A DNA stretch of 64,000 nucleotides, from the NCBI RefSeq assembly GCF_024139115.2, contig NW_026943205.1:186001-250000 (forward strand), in the 5' to 3' direction. Source of the stretch: Armigeres subalbatus. Its lineage: Eukaryota > Arthropoda > Insecta > Diptera > Culicidae. Of this stretch, positions 32,830 through 45,288 are shown piece after piece (the stretch's first letter is position 1; every line of letters begins with the position of its first letter). The notes under the pieces were generated by a model that had not been told where the DNA came from, ran no database searches, and worked only from the letters and a program-made list of their open reading frames with translations. Position numbers and translations under genes: made by a program.

Positions 32830-33945
32830 GGTTAGATTTAGAAAGTAGTCGTCTTTCACAAAGTTCTTCGGAAGGTCAAAACCATTTTGTTGAAGTTTAA
32901 TTTAGTTCGGAATTCATTGTTCATGAGACTTTCTGCAAGATAGAATATCTCGGAATCCATACAATTTAGAAAGTAGACGTACTCTACAAATATTTTTGGA
33001 AGATGATGTAGGATATCTCGGAATCTATTAAATTCAGAAAGAAACCGTCTTCTACAAAGTTGTTCACAAGTTTAAAACCATTATGCTAAAGATAAGCTTA
33101 GTTCAGGCAAGGTAGGATATCTCGGAATCTATTCAACTTGGAAAGTAGCCGTCTTCTACAAAGTTGTTCGGAAAGTCAAAACCATTATGTTGGAGATTAG
33201 TTTAGTTCGAAATTCGCACACCCAAAGGCGCTAGTATACATAAGACTTTCAACAAAGTAGAATATCTTAGAATCCATACAATTTAGCAAGTAGCTGTATA
33301 CTACAAATCTGTTTGGATGGTAAAAACCATCATGTTGAAGATTAGTTTAGTTCAGAATTCATCCAACCAACGGCGCTAGTGTACAAGAGACTTTCGGCAA
33401 GGTAGGATATCTCGGAATCTATTCAATTTAGAAAGAAGCCGTCTTCTACAAAGTTGTTCAAAAGATCAAAACCATTATGTTGAAGAATAGTTTAGTTCAG
33501 AATTGATCCACCGAACGGCGCTAGTGTACATGAGATCTTCGGCAAGGTAGGATACCTCGGAACCTGTTCAACTTAGAAAGTAGTTGTCTTCTAAAAAGTT
33601 TTCCGGAAAGGCAATACCATTATGTTGAAGATTAGTTTAGTTCAGAATTCATCCACTCAATGGCGCTAGTGTACAAAAAACTTTCGGCAAGGTTGGATAT
33701 TTTGGAAGCTATTCAATCTGGAAGAAGCCGTCTTCTACAAAGTTGTTCGAAAGGTCAAAACCATCATGTTAAAGACTAGTTTAGTTCAGAATTGATCCAC
33801 CGAACGGTGCTAGTGTACATGAGACCTTCGGCAAGGTAGGATATCTCGGAATCTATACAATTTGGCAAGTAGCTGTATACTACAAATTTGTTTGGAAGCC
33901 AAAAACCATTATGTTGAAGATTAGTTCAGTTCAGAATTGATCTAC
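32830..33945 (+). repeat. Satellite B, ~145-bp units (about 7 copies)
   Basis: The unit contains GGATATCTCGGAATCTATTC, AGCCGTCTTCTACAAAGTTG, GTCAAAACCATTATGTTGAAG, TTAGTTTAGTTCAGAATTCATCC and GGCGCTAGTGTACATGAGAC. The GATATCTCGG phase point recurs near 33008, 33115, 33251, 33404, 33551, 33695 and 33838, so most spacings are 136-153 bp. The orientation flips near 33945. Non-coding. Confidence 0.88.
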
Positions 33946-33966
33946 AACTTTGTGGAATATCACAAC

Positions 33967-35734
33967 CAGTCTTGCAAAATGTCGTGACCATCACCAGATG
34001 ATCAGATATGAAAACAAAAACCACCACGCTTTTAAACCATGTTCTTTACTGACAATCACTGCAAGCGCATCGTGACATGTAGAAGCTGACACGTGAGTAC
34101 CTTAGGTAAGCGTGACACCCAGATTCATAACCACAAGCTGAGAGCCATAAAGAGCATCAGGTCGGTCAGCTGTCAAAAGTGCAAGTGAGCACCGTTATTG
34201 ATTGATTTTGTCGTCGTTTGATTGGACTGACGTCGTTTTTAATTGATAAATCGGATAAATCAATAGTTAAATTAAGGGTTCACTCACAAATTACATAACG
34301 CTAAAATGGACCATTTTCAGCCCCCACCCACCCTCTCGTAACGTATTTTGTATGCAAGGGTTTTGAAATTTGTATGGGCCGTATTTGTGAATTGCTGGTG
34401 AATGGTGAATTTGGCCTAGTTAGTTAAACTAAGTTTTTACAAATTTGATCCAGACTATCTTTTAAAAGGACAAATTTTTTATTGATTTTTTCAAATGGAT
34501 ACAATCAAAAACGACGCATCGTATAAAAATGTTATATGGGTGATTATCGCAAAATCAGTCAAAGTTTCTAATAAAGATATCGGAAACATTTCAAATTGAA
34601 CCCCACACTGAAAAAACAGTTTTAAAATTAAAACTCGATTTGCAAAAAACGCTCTTTTAATTTGAATGAAATTGTGCCTCACGATAGGTGATTATGTTTC
34701 CTACCAACCGTCCTTACATCGCAAGCTGGGCACTTTGAAGGAAAAAAGTTTTTCTAACAAAACTTTTTCTTGTCGAAATTATTTTCAGTGTATTTTTATC
34801 CGTTGCGATTAGTTACGACCTAAATATTGTACTCTGCTTGAATGTACAGGAATATTTTAGTATATGTATGTATATGTTAATTCCACTGACACTCCTTGAC
34901 ACTGAAAAAAAAAACAAATCCAACAAGAAAAAATTTTTGTTAGAAAAACTTTTTTCCCTTAAAACTGTCAAGCTTGCGATGTATGGACGGTTGGTAGGGA
35001 ACATAATTTCCTATCTTGAGACACAATTTCATACAAATAAAAAAAAGCATTTTTTCGCAAATCGAGTTTTAATTTTTAAAACTGATTTTTTCCAGTGTAG
35101 GGCTCAATTTGAATTGTTTCCGATATCTTTATTAGAAACTTTGACTGATTTTGCGATAGTCACCCATACAACATTTTTTTGAAGAATGCTTCGTTTTTTG
35201 ATTGTATCCATTTGAAAAAATCAATAAAAAAAAATTGGCCTTTTTCAAAAGATAGTCTGGATCAAATTTGGAAAAACTATGTATGTACTTTTCTTTTTAC
35301 AGCACCTCTTAGAATATTGCACATAAAGTCAACATTAACAATAAGAACACTTAAATGTTCCCAAAAGTTCTATTTTGGCTTCATGCATTTTTATTACAGC
35401 AAAAATCCATTAATTTCCGCTAAGTGGATTATTCCATTGCTGACGAGCGTTGCTTTCGAACCAAACACCACATAGGTCAAGTGATCATCGCGATAGTCAA
35501 GATGACACGGATATGACAACCACAACATCAGGAAAGTTTTCCTATCATTCATGCTGGTGATCACAGGTGGAAGAGTGAAGACATGGTGAGTGACCAAGCG
35601 CTAGTTGCTAAAATGTCACTTTCATGGTGATCGTTACACCAAGCATGTGAGATCCACATTGAGCATCACACATGACCTGAATTTTGTTATTGTCACGCTT
35701 TGCGTGACTTGAACGGTGACACTTTGCAACACTG
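33967..35734. mobile_element. hAT-like non-autonomous element (1768 bp) with 8-bp duplication
   Basis: The ends CAGTCTTGCAAAATGTC and, on the opposite strand, CAGTGTTGCAAAGTGTC are short inverted repeats. ATCACAAC is duplicated at 33959-33966 and 35735-35742; 8-bp duplications and CA-G ends are hallmarks of hAT elements. Excising it restores a satellite B unit in inverted orientation (GAATATCACAACTGTCT in uninterrupted copies). Subterminal GTGAC/GTCAC words are frequent. No transposase. A foldback element occupies its middle. Confidence 0.85.
34430..35287. mobile_element. Foldback element (~860 bp) inside the hAT-like element
   Basis: Arms of about 340 bp: 34446-34790 (TGATCCAGACTATCTTTT ... 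CTTTTTCTTGTCG) and 34905-35271 in reverse complement (... AAAGATAGTCTGGATCA). The ~115-bp spacer holds TTAGTATATGTATGTATATG. Arm identity is high, but poly-A tracts vary in length. ORFs in it are incidental. Confidence 0.85.
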
Positions 35735-35742
35735 ATCACAAC

Positions 35743-36125
35743 TCTCTGAATATCGCAGATTCTGAGATATCTAATTCAACTGGTTGTCTCATAGACGCTA
35801 GTGTCACCATGCGGATGAATTACGAAATAATGAGATATTCTCCGGGTTTAATCTTTCGAACAACTTTGTAGAATATCACAACTGTCTAAATTTTACAGAC
35901 TCCGAGATATCTTATTCAACTGGTTGTCTCATAGACGATAGCGCCACCATGCGGATGAATTCCAAATTATTGAAATGTTGTTCACAATGGGTTTGATCTT
36001 TCGAACAACTTTGTAGAATATCACAACTGTCTAAATTTCACAGACTCCGAGATATCTTATTCAACTGGTTGTCTCATAGACGCTAGCGCCACAATGCGGA
36101 TGAATTCTAAATTATTTAAATGTTC
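35743..36125 (-). repeat. Satellite B, inverted orientation (about 3 copies)
   Basis: Units read TTCGAACAACTTTGTAGAAT, ATCACAACTGTCTAAATT, GACTCCGAGATATCTTATTC and GTCTCATAGACGCTAGCGCC, the reverse complement of the array at 32830-33945. Phase points at 35762, 35909 and 36048 give 139-147-bp spacing. These copies resemble each other more than the left copies do. Confidence 0.85.
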
Positions 36126-37344
36126 TTATCCTATTGATGAGTTGCTTCGTGTCTTTGGTCTTCCAATCACGTTTGTATATAATGGAGCTCAGTAGACCAA
36201 AAATACTTTAGCAGTTTTCGAAACATTTTCACGCTTAATATTGTCCACCGTGTACTTTTCCTACGATCTTTGTTCGCTTAAAAGTACTGTACAATGTGTG
36301 CCACAGTACTTCCTGTTTTGATGGCATGTTTTATAACTGAAAATGCTGGAGTTGGAAAAAGTTTGTGGGAGACAATTTTCTGAATATTCTAAGGATTTAT
36401 TCACATAAGGTATTATTCAGGTATCTGGCACCCCCAATCCTACCCTTTACGTTTGACAATAGCCAACATCTTTGAGTTTCCCATTGTTCGATTGAAATTG
36501 GGTTTCCCACTGACAATTCTATTTTGTAAACAAACCCCTATTCCGTGTTGATTTTTTCCAAATAGACGTAATTATTTTTCATCATTTTTCGAGAACTTGT
36601 GCGAAAGTATGAATGCGAGCTGTATTTAAACAAGAATATTGATGCCTTTAATAAATTTTCATATTTCGATCGGCACCAAGCGCTCCACTTCGCCAAAATA
36701 TCATGATATTTAAAACACATTTTCAATGGCAGGGTTTAGACGACTATGACGACGCCTTCGTATTAAATTAATCGATAATTTTGATGCTGGCATCAGAAAA
36801 ATGGCTGCTTCGCAGACCCCTGGTATTATTTCTCTGAAAGCATAAATAAAGAAAATAATTGAAATTCCCGTTTTTAGTTCAAAATTTAGGTGCATTCCCT
36901 ATGCTCCACCATTCTATTATTGCACGCTTCCAGCGTGCGAATTGTGAACGTATGTTGATTGTGTCTATACGCTCTCTTACTACAGTACTGAACGAATTAA
37001 ACATGTATCTCCTCAGTGCCATGTTGTAGCATGAAGCAATCCTTCTCGGTCCCGACCCGTAGAAATGGAACTTCCGAGCAAAACAAACCAGTAAATAATG
37101 CCAGCAACACAAGCAAAGCGAGAGAGAAGCTTTGTTGCTAAATTATGTTGTGAGTAGGTTGCAACACCGAGCAACAATACTTCATACGCAAAAATGAAGA
37201 ACGACAACTCTCTCGTGCAGTATTTGTGCGACAAACACAGTACATCGAATATGTGTATCTCCTCTCTTTCGACGAATCTGAGAATTTCCATGCAACAAAT
37301 TATCATAGAGTATATTCACAAATCTGCACTTTTTACAAGCCCTG
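36126..37344. other. No recognisable gene
   Basis: About 1.2 kb of AT-rich DNA. ORFs on both strands near 36700-37300 (up to 97 codons) show no domain or motif that I recognise. Confidence 0.35.
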
Positions 37345-37745
37345 TTCTGGATACTATGCGTTGCTATTGGCTTTGTATTGAGCTCAGTTGACCTGGTAGA
37401 CCAATAAGACTGAACTACAGATTTATTTGGAGAACTTAGAATACCCGGTATGGATATATCTAGAACTCAAATGATACACATGGCCACTAACAACCTGTAT
37501 GGATTGTTATTGGCTTAATATTGAGCCCAGTAATCTTGGTAGGTCAATTCGTCTGATCTCCAGAATGATTTAGATAACTTAGAACAACCGGTTGGGACAT
37601 ATCTAGATCATAAATTGCATGGCCTTCAAGGGCTTGTATGGGCACCTTAGCTATTGGTTTCTTATCAAGCGTAATTGACCTGGTAGATTAGGACTGTAAA
37701 GTACATAATGGTTTTACGAACCTAGAACATCTATAGAAATATTGT
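37345..37745 (-). repeat. Satellite A, distant inverted block
   Basis: Two to three units in the same orientation as 24490-24790: TTGACCTGGTAGACCAATAAG, GAGAACTTAGAATACCCGG, and GACATATCTAGATCATAAATTGC. The block lies some 9 kb from the nearest other copy. Confidence 0.75.
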
Positions 37746-37935
37746 CTGCTTTCATGATTCGTCATCACTGAAATAGTATTGGATACATTTCTGAGAAAAA
37801 ACAACAATAAAATTGTTCATTTGTGTGCAATTTTTGTTTATATAAAAGTGGCCAACAACTACAGGATGTAGGTGTGGCCAATCAACAATCTGAGGTCTGT
37901 TTCGGGAATTTTATGAGCTACTATTATTTTGGTAT

Positions 37936-38460
37936 ACAGCGATTCCACGGGAAAAGAATAGAGTTGAAAAAAAAAGTTGTCCAATTTTGCTCAAAATCAC
38001 TTGGTATGTTCTTCATCGAAAATAATTAGACCCGTATTTTTTTATTTTTTTATTAGGGTGACCATGTTCGATATAGGGTTACCAGAAAAATCGCTATTTT
38101 TCGAATTTTTTTATTTTTAAAAAATCATAACTTTTGAACCACTGGATCGATTTGCAATATTTTTTTATGGATAGAAAGCTTATTACTTCTAGTTCTTACT
38201 AAAAATTTTGGTTTGGTGTATTGGTGTACTCAAATTTGCTAAAATGGTCAAAATATTCGTTTTTAAGATTTTTTAAATGTTGGACCACAACGACTATATA
38301 TTTTTATATTTTTTTATGAAAATTCAAATATTTTTACATAACATATCAAAAAATTAGAAATGTTCATCGAGCCGTTTTTGAGTTACATTTTTTTGAAAAT
38401 TTCAAGTTTTCTGCCCATACACACATGGAATGAACGTTATTCTCCACTATTTCAAAAGTA
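37936..38460 (+). repeat. Left terminal inverted repeat of the 37936 transposon
   Basis: Includes GTTGTCCAATTTTGCTCAAA, GGGTGACCATGTTCGATATA, GGACCACAACGACTATATAT and CACACATGGAATGA, all found in reverse order and complement in the right repeat. Identity fades after about 38450. Confidence 0.9.
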
Positions 38461-38813
38461 TGAAAATGTTATTCAAGAGTGTTTGTTTGGTCTCGTTTAT
38501 TAGAAGAATTTACGAATCGCAATAGTTGAAAATAATTCAATCGGAATAGTCTGGTGTTGTTATTGATGACTTCATTCTCCAAAATCGGCAAAGCAATATG
38601 TCGTTTTTCAAAAAGGTTTTCAGCGATCCATACAATAGGTTACCTGCTTTGTTTATATGTTTTCAATATTTTTGATGCAGGTAATTCATTGTATTTTCTT
38701 TTTTGATTATGATTCATCTGTCTCCTTTTCCTTGTTCACTCTACCTAAATGATACCCAAAGGGACTGTTTAAAGTGGTCTATAAGATAAAGTATATGTCA
38801 GTCGAGAAAATCA

Positions 38814-41190
38814 GTGAAATTGTCCAGTTGCCTTACTGAAGAAACGTTTAATACAATGAAGCACGAATGCTCAAATTGCCATGTTTGGAGTAATTGTTAC
38901 AGGAAACTCACTCCTAAACTGTATGATTATGCAGCGGAAAGGAGAATAAAATTGGATAAAAGCTGTTCCTACATTTGTAATACCTGCTATTGCCGACTTT
39001 ATCGCATTATCAAGAAAGGAAACGAGCCAGCAGCTCCAAGTGCAGTTAATATAGAATGTGAAAATAAAGAACTCACCGTTTCTGAACCATCGAAACTTGA
39101 TGATCTCGCCGTTGCCGGACCATCAGGCACCAATAATTTCGCCGTGGCGGGACCATCTAGAGTGAACAATTTCGCCGCACCAGCAAACATCAATAATGGT
39201 GGTTTCGAAATAATCGATCCCAATGCCGCTGGATCATCGGAAATTGACGCTGTTCCTAGTGTTGGTAAGTAGAATAATCTCTTCTTTTGTTCATTCAGAC
39301 ATCATGATTTGCTACGTTATACTAGTTGTACTCGATTATTCAGAAAATTGAAAAACATCAGTTCCGTATAATCTTACCTAATCCGACCTAGTAGCTCAAT
39401 TTGTAGAGCAGTTGCCTATCATGCAACAAAATAGAATAATCGAATACAATATGTATTACATTATATGAAGAAACATGCTCCTAACTAATAGTTATTTTTC
39501 CATCTTGTTTTCAGAATCTTTGTTTTCTTTGGAATCAACGAGTGCTGAATCAATTGGTAGCGCTGGTGCCCAGAAACCCGGAGACGGTCTTCAACAAATG
39601 AAGGCAAAATTTGATGAAATATCTGACAGAAACGATCGATATAGGACTCTAACTTCCCTTCCCAAATCCTGGACTGCATACAAAATGATGCAAGAATTCG
39701 GTGTTTCGCAACGAACTGCTCAACGTGCAAAGATATTACAGATTGAAAAAAAGTTTTATGAGCACACCGGAGACCAGAGTAAATATGTTGTCTTTGAGCG
39801 ATGATACTCTAACTGTAGTTAGGGACTTTTATAATAGTGACGAGATAAGCAGAGCATGTCCTGGGAAAAGGGATTTCGTTATTGAAAATATGGCAGGAGA
39901 AAAGTGCATGTGCAGCGCAGGTTACTTTATGTAACCTTCGTGAAATTTATTCAATTTTCAAAGAGCAATATTTTACTTTTAAAATTGGATTTTCAATGTT
40001 TTCCAGCAGCCGCCCAAAAAATTGTATTCTAGCTGGTTCAAGTGGAACGCATACTGTCTGCGTATGCATTTATCATCAGAATGTTAAATTAATGTTTAAA
40101 ACCCTTAAGGACAAGAAACTTATTCATAACCATTTAAAAACGTATCATGACTTGTTTTTTAAAATACTTTGTGAAAATCCTACAGCGAAATGTTGGTTGA
40201 AAACCTGTGATCATTGCCCGGGTACGCAGACACTAGAGAATGACCTGATGAATTCTCTTGAAAATGTCGATTCCTTAGAATTTAAACAATGGAGGTAAAC
40301 AGATCGTTGTCATTTAAATTCAATGCGAATGGATGCAGAAGAGTATGTGGAAACATATTTAGAAAAATTAAGCGAATTATCTCCGCATAATTTTATTGCA
40401 GAGCAACAAGGAAACTACTTAAAACAACTTAAAATTAATTTGGAAGCAACTGATTGCATTATAATTGCTGACTTCTCTGAAAATTACTCTTTTGTTATTC
40501 AGGACGCTATACAAGGTTTTCATTGGGCAAACGCTCAATGCACAATCCATCCTTTTGCCATATATTATAAAGATGAAGCACAAAATTTAAAGTTTACAAG
40601 CTTCATAGCAATCGCAGAATTTACTAAACATAACCATGTTGCCGTTCGGCTGTTTATAACAAATTGTGTGAATTTCATTAAAAAAAAGCTACCTTACCTG
40701 AAAAATATCCATTTTTTTCTGATGGATCAGGCAGTCAATACAAAAATAAGATGACTGCTTTCAATTTGTGCCACATGTACAAAGACTTCGGTCTTAAAGC
40801 AGAGTGGAACTTTTTTGCCTCTTGTTATGGAAAAGGGCCTTGTGATGCTTTAGAGGTGTTCTAAAGCGAAACGCTTCAAAAGCAAGTTTACAAGGCCATC
40901 ATATTACAACTGCGTACGAACTTTACTCTTGGGCTGTTTCTAAAGTAGATTCCAAAATGTATTACGAGTTTTTCTCCGAAAAAGATTACAATGCAATGGA
41001 AAAGAAAATGAAGAACCGTTATACTCGTGTAAAACAAATCTCTGGGACACAATCGTTTCATTACTTTAAGCCACAAAATGAAAATTACATTATCGTGAAA
41101 CGGTTTTCGTTTTCAGATGAAGAAGATAAGATAAATATGATGATGATGATGATGATGATGGTCCCGCCACATACCCCTACAAGGGTTTGA
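38814..41190 (+). pseudogene. Transposase-like gene of the 37936 transposon, broken
   Basis: Exon 1 (38814-39264) starts at ATG and has a cysteine-rich N-terminal domain (CSNCHVW ... CSYICNTCYCRL), likely zinc-binding. A 250-bp phase-1 intron follows (GTAAGT donor at 39265, TTTTCAG acceptor to 39514). Exon 2 has TAYKMMQEFGVSQRTAQRAK, a helix-turn-helix-like segment. Later blocks are CILAGSSGTHTVCVCIYHQN, IIIADFSENY (D codon 40470-40472), FSDGSGSQYKNK (D codon 40721-40723), then WNFFASCYGKGPCD. The aspartates in DFSENY and SDG are candidate catalytic residues (inference). Lesions: frameshifts near 39780, 39915, 40715 (in a T run) and 40860, and a stop at 40296-40298. An ATG microsatellite sits at the C-terminus. 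Confidence 0.75.
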
Positions 41191-41784
41191 GCTAGACGAG
41201 TTATCTTTAAGATAATTAATTGATATGCATTTAGTCGGATTCCCAAAAAGAAAAACGATCCGATTTCTTATAACAGATATAAATTTGAATATTTTACATC
41301 ACTATACAACAAAAAATATAAATTCAAAAAACTGATCTTTCCAAAACCGCAATCTTGCTAAAACATCAGTAGTGGAAAAGTTTGTTAAATTGTAAGAATT
41401 TTGCTATGTAATATTTTTTTTGATGAGTTATGAAAAATAAAAATAATCAAATTAAATGCTGAGTTTTAATTGAAGGTAATCAGAGAAAACCATTGCTTGT
41501 AGTCTAAAGCTTTGAGATTTGAGCTACCATTCCTCAATATAGCAGAGCCAAGATTCTCTCAGACAGCGCTGGTTGCCAAATTTTTAATAATACCAATGGA
41601 AAGCATTCATTACACAAAGAATTTCAGCGTAGATTTCATTGGTCGGAAAAAATGTGTTTTTTGGACTTCAAAATTGATTTTTCAACTTCACTAAATATTT
41701 AAAAAAATCTACACGCTAAAAAAATATATTCTAGTTTCAGTTCGGTTCACTCAAAATGACCCTTTTGTGGAATAATTCAAAATA

Positions 41785-41935
41785 GTTAAGTTTACTCAGT
41801 CGTGGTTTACGCTACCACTCAAATTCGGCATGAGTGCCTCTGCAACCCTTATGAGCACTCATGCTGAATTAGGACGCTAACGGACCATTGTGGTTCCAGT
41901 TAAAGCGTAAACCATGGTTGAGTAAACCCTAGCAA
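41785..41935. repeat. Small palindrome, possible MITE
   Basis: TTTACTCAGTCGTGGTTTAC is mirrored by GTAAACCATGGTTGAGTAAA, and AATTCGGCATGAGTGC by GCACTCATGCTGAATT. It is about 150 bp long and sits inside the long-TIR transposon, downstream of its gene. Confidence 0.65.
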
Positions 41936-42121
41936 TGTTGGTCTCTGCTTTTAAACAATGTGAGGGTGATTTATAGTTCTTACATTTAATGGGGTCAGAA
42001 TTGGACAAGCCTCTCCTACTTTTGATAGGTACATTACTTCACAAATAAAACTAGATTAGTACACATGGTTATCATGAATTTATTAGGAATAAGTTTGATA
42101 ACTTCAACAGAATGATTCCCG

Positions 42122-42650
42122 CAGTTATTTTGAAGTGATGGAAAATTATGCTCATTCCATGTGTGTATGTTCAGAAAAACTTGAAATTTACAAAAAAATG
42201 TAACACAAAAACGGCTCGATGAACATTTCTAATTTTTTGATATGTTATGTAAAAATATTTGAATTTTCATAAAAAAATATGAAAATATATAGTCGTTGTG
42301 GTCCAACATTTAAAAAATCTTAAAAAACTAATATTTTGACCATTTTAGCAAATTTGAGTACGACAATACACCAAACCAAAAATTTTAGTAAGAACTAGAA
42401 GTAATAAGCTTTCTATCCATAAAAAAATATTGCAAATCGATCCAGTGGTTCAAAAGTTATGATTTTTAAAAAATAAAAAATTTCGAAAAATAGCGATTTT
42501 TCTGGTAACCCTATATCGAACATGGTCACCCTAATAAAAAAATAAAAAAATACGGGTCTAATTATTTTCGATGAAGAACATACCAAGTGATTTTGAGCAA
42601 AATTGGACAACTTTTTTTTCAACTCTATTCTTTTCCCGTGGAATCGCTGT
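42122..42650 (-). repeat. Right terminal inverted repeat of the 37936 transposon
   Basis: Reverse complement of 37936-38460, with small changes such as one extra T and a few substitutions. It ends exactly at CGCTGT 42650. Confidence 0.9.
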
Positions 42651-45280
42651 AATATAAACATGTGAACACCGTAAGTGTGAGTTTTTTTTATCCCTTCAGG
42701 AACGTCGTACAAAGTAGGTCAACATTCAGAAAAGTCAACAACAGAAAAGTCAAGAAGTTTTAGACCTTCACATTGTTGTATTAAAAAGTTATAACATTTT
42801 GAAAGTGCGATTCGGGTCATATTGACCTGAACACGTAGGTTAAAAACTTTTGGGGTATATGGCATTTTAAATGAGTTTATTCATGATAGTTGCCGAAAGA
42901 ATGCCGTGCTGCGAATATCTTGAATAGAAAATTTCAAGTAGTGATGCAACTTGATCCTTGATGCAACGGGATCCCGGGATTTTTCGACGTTTCCCTAGGA
43001 AACTTATTTTTTTATTTAAAAACGATTTTATTCAATGTTCAGGAGTAAAGTTCATAGGTTGGAAAGGCCAGAGAATACAGATTTCAAATTGGAGCTCAAT
43101 TTAATTCTAATTTGAATCGATTCTTTCAAAAAAACGACTTCAAGAAGCAAATCATATTCACGTTTTTCTCGGATGGTAGAGTACCCTTTTGGAATATATG
43201 ATCGCCGAGTCCAAGAAGAAGGGTTCGCTCGGCTTGACTGTTTGCATTGTTTTGAATATGCATTGGGTTTAGACAGTTGCTGGGATTGCATTTAATACCC
43301 TAGTGACGAAAGATGGAAGATGCGTAGTAGAATCATACTGGGCCCATAACATATTGGAGACAGGGGAACACAATACTAGAGTATCCTCCAACCCATGGCA
43401 GGCTACTAATTGATACTTCTGCCCAGAGCTGCAGCTCTTCCTAATATTGAACAGATCGCTTCCTAATATTGGTGTTAATCGTTAATTTATCGTTATCGCC
43501 GATAAAGTTAATTGAGTTCAACGTAATCGCTTACTGTGATAAAGATCAATCAACTCAATTATTATCGGAGTTCGATAATTTAACGTAAGTTGATTCGATA
43601 ATTTAATGATAATGGGGTTAATAGATTGTGCGAATAGAGTTGGTATATAATTTTGACAGAAGCCGAGAATTGGACAAATTGATTGCAGCCTATTGACCAG
43701 AGTTGATTTTGATCGAAGCGATACACAAAAAAAAAGGCAGAGCATCGGGGTCGGACCACTTGTACTTGCGCATGTGCTGGAAAGTTTGTTGTTCGAACGT
43801 CGATTGGAAGGACATGAATTGGACCAAGAATTGTTTTGGAGACAAGAAGTTCAAGAAGACTGACTCAATGTTGGACGGCGCGAGGAGATTAGCAAGGCGA
43901 ATATCAGCTAGTGTACACAACTTCGCTGTAGACGGGATATGGGGAGGAAGCAGGTGCCAAATAGATGTAGCTGATCTTGTACTGTAGATACTTGTCGTTT
44001 AATTAATAGAGAGCTGTAGCTGCTGGAAAAAGTATCAGTCAATAGCCTTCCATTGAATGGTATAGGGGAACCTAATATTTTTTGTGAAGGTGTTCTATTA
44101 ACTATCTCCGATATTTTCATGTCTGAGGGCAGGCGATGTTATCGATTGTGCTTCACATAGAACCTTGGTTCCGTATACTTGCCTGAGCCTACCAAATAAA
44201 CGAACTTGGAAAAAAATCATGTCTGATGGGAGGTATAAAAATATGATATAAGTTTATCTCCTAAGTTGGGTTTCGCGTTCTACAAATAACAAATAACTTT
44301 TGTAAGAAGAAAAATTGAACTGTTTGCGAACCGGAAAGGAAACTGTATTTTTGTCCCTGGTATCCCGGGATTTTCAGGATTTCAAAAATAATATCCCGGT
44401 ATCGGGTAATCCCGAATTTTCATAAGTCCCGGGATTTTTTGTCCCGGGATTTCCCGGGATGGAAACTCTAATTGAGAAGCAATGAAGTATCGGTTTCGAT
44501 ACAGTTCTTGTTTTGTTTTCCCAAGAGTACATGGCACGGTCCCGCTATTTAGACCCTTCACAGAGAACAATCTCATTGAAGGCGCGCCCCTTATCAAATC
44601 TTTCTTTGAGAAACAGAGCAGTAATACTGTTAATTGCCCATGCATCGGAGCCCTAGCCACATCCTTGTCTTGCTTCTAGAATATCATCAGTAAAGCTACA
44701 AACCCGGGATTTTGCTCTATCTACAAGACCATTTGAATCTAGAGAAGTTGTTCAGTAACAAGAATTTCCGTGTGTTCATTGAACTACCATTGTTTACCAG
44801 TTCATGAAGAGTTAGTACATCCATAGAACCCTAACTCGAACTTTTTCCAGCAGTTAGTTCAGACTAGGTCGATGGGCCCTGGTTTTATATATAATTGCTA
44901 GAAAATCTGTTTAAGCTGCATTCAATTTAGCCTCAAACGAGAGGAATCTGAGTCTTTCAACCATGTGCAGGGTAAAGTTTTTTTTATAATCCAAAAACTG
45001 CAATTGGTAGAGAGAACTAAATACGATAAATCCTGAAAATACCACAACTTATTGTCCTAGCTTGAAAAAATGGATTAGGCTAGGGCTTGGTTTGGCAGAT
45101 CTTACACCGTAAAACAATTGGTAAAAGTGATCTACCAGCTTTACGGGCATTCCCTAATTATATTACAATTCCCTAATTGTATTACAATTGACTGTAGTTT
45201 TATTTTCAAGGATTATCTTAAGTAGATCAAAATACCCGGTTTTCCTGATTCTCAAAATTCTGGTTTGAATCGTACAATTG
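42651..45280. other. No recognisable gene; TCCCGGGATT motifs
   Basis: GGGATCCCGGGATTTTTCG at about 42970 and a cluster of TCCCGGGATTT words at 44360-44465 resemble end sequences of some insect hAT elements. These could mark a ~1.5-kb decayed element (about 42940-44475), but I find no matching 8-bp duplication. The ORF at 43703-43987 (94 codons) has no recognisable motif. Confidence 0.3.
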
Positions 45281-45288
45281 CTGACAAC

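Larger units (their letters stand above)
37936..42650 (+). mobile_element. Long-TIR DNA transposon (4.7 kb), superfamily unresolved
   Basis: The outermost ACAGCGATTCCACGGGAAAA at 37936 is mirrored by TTTTCCCGTGGAATCGCTGT ending at 42650. The inverted repeats extend about 525 bp with only scattered differences. Between them lies one plus-strand, intron-containing gene for a transposase-like protein with several lesions. I cannot see a clean target duplication (left flank TTTTGGTAT, right flank AATATAAAC). High arm identity next to a broken gene could mean arm-to-arm correction or mobilisation by an intact relative. Confidence 0.85.

Noticed and set aside
35394..35597. Small minus-strand ORF in the hAT-like element
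   Set aside because: Short, without a domain, and lying in non-coding subterminal DNA rich in GTGAC words.
40957..41190. Run of eight methionines as a separate small protein
   Set aside because: It is an ATG microsatellite at the end of the broken transposase frame, not an independent gene.
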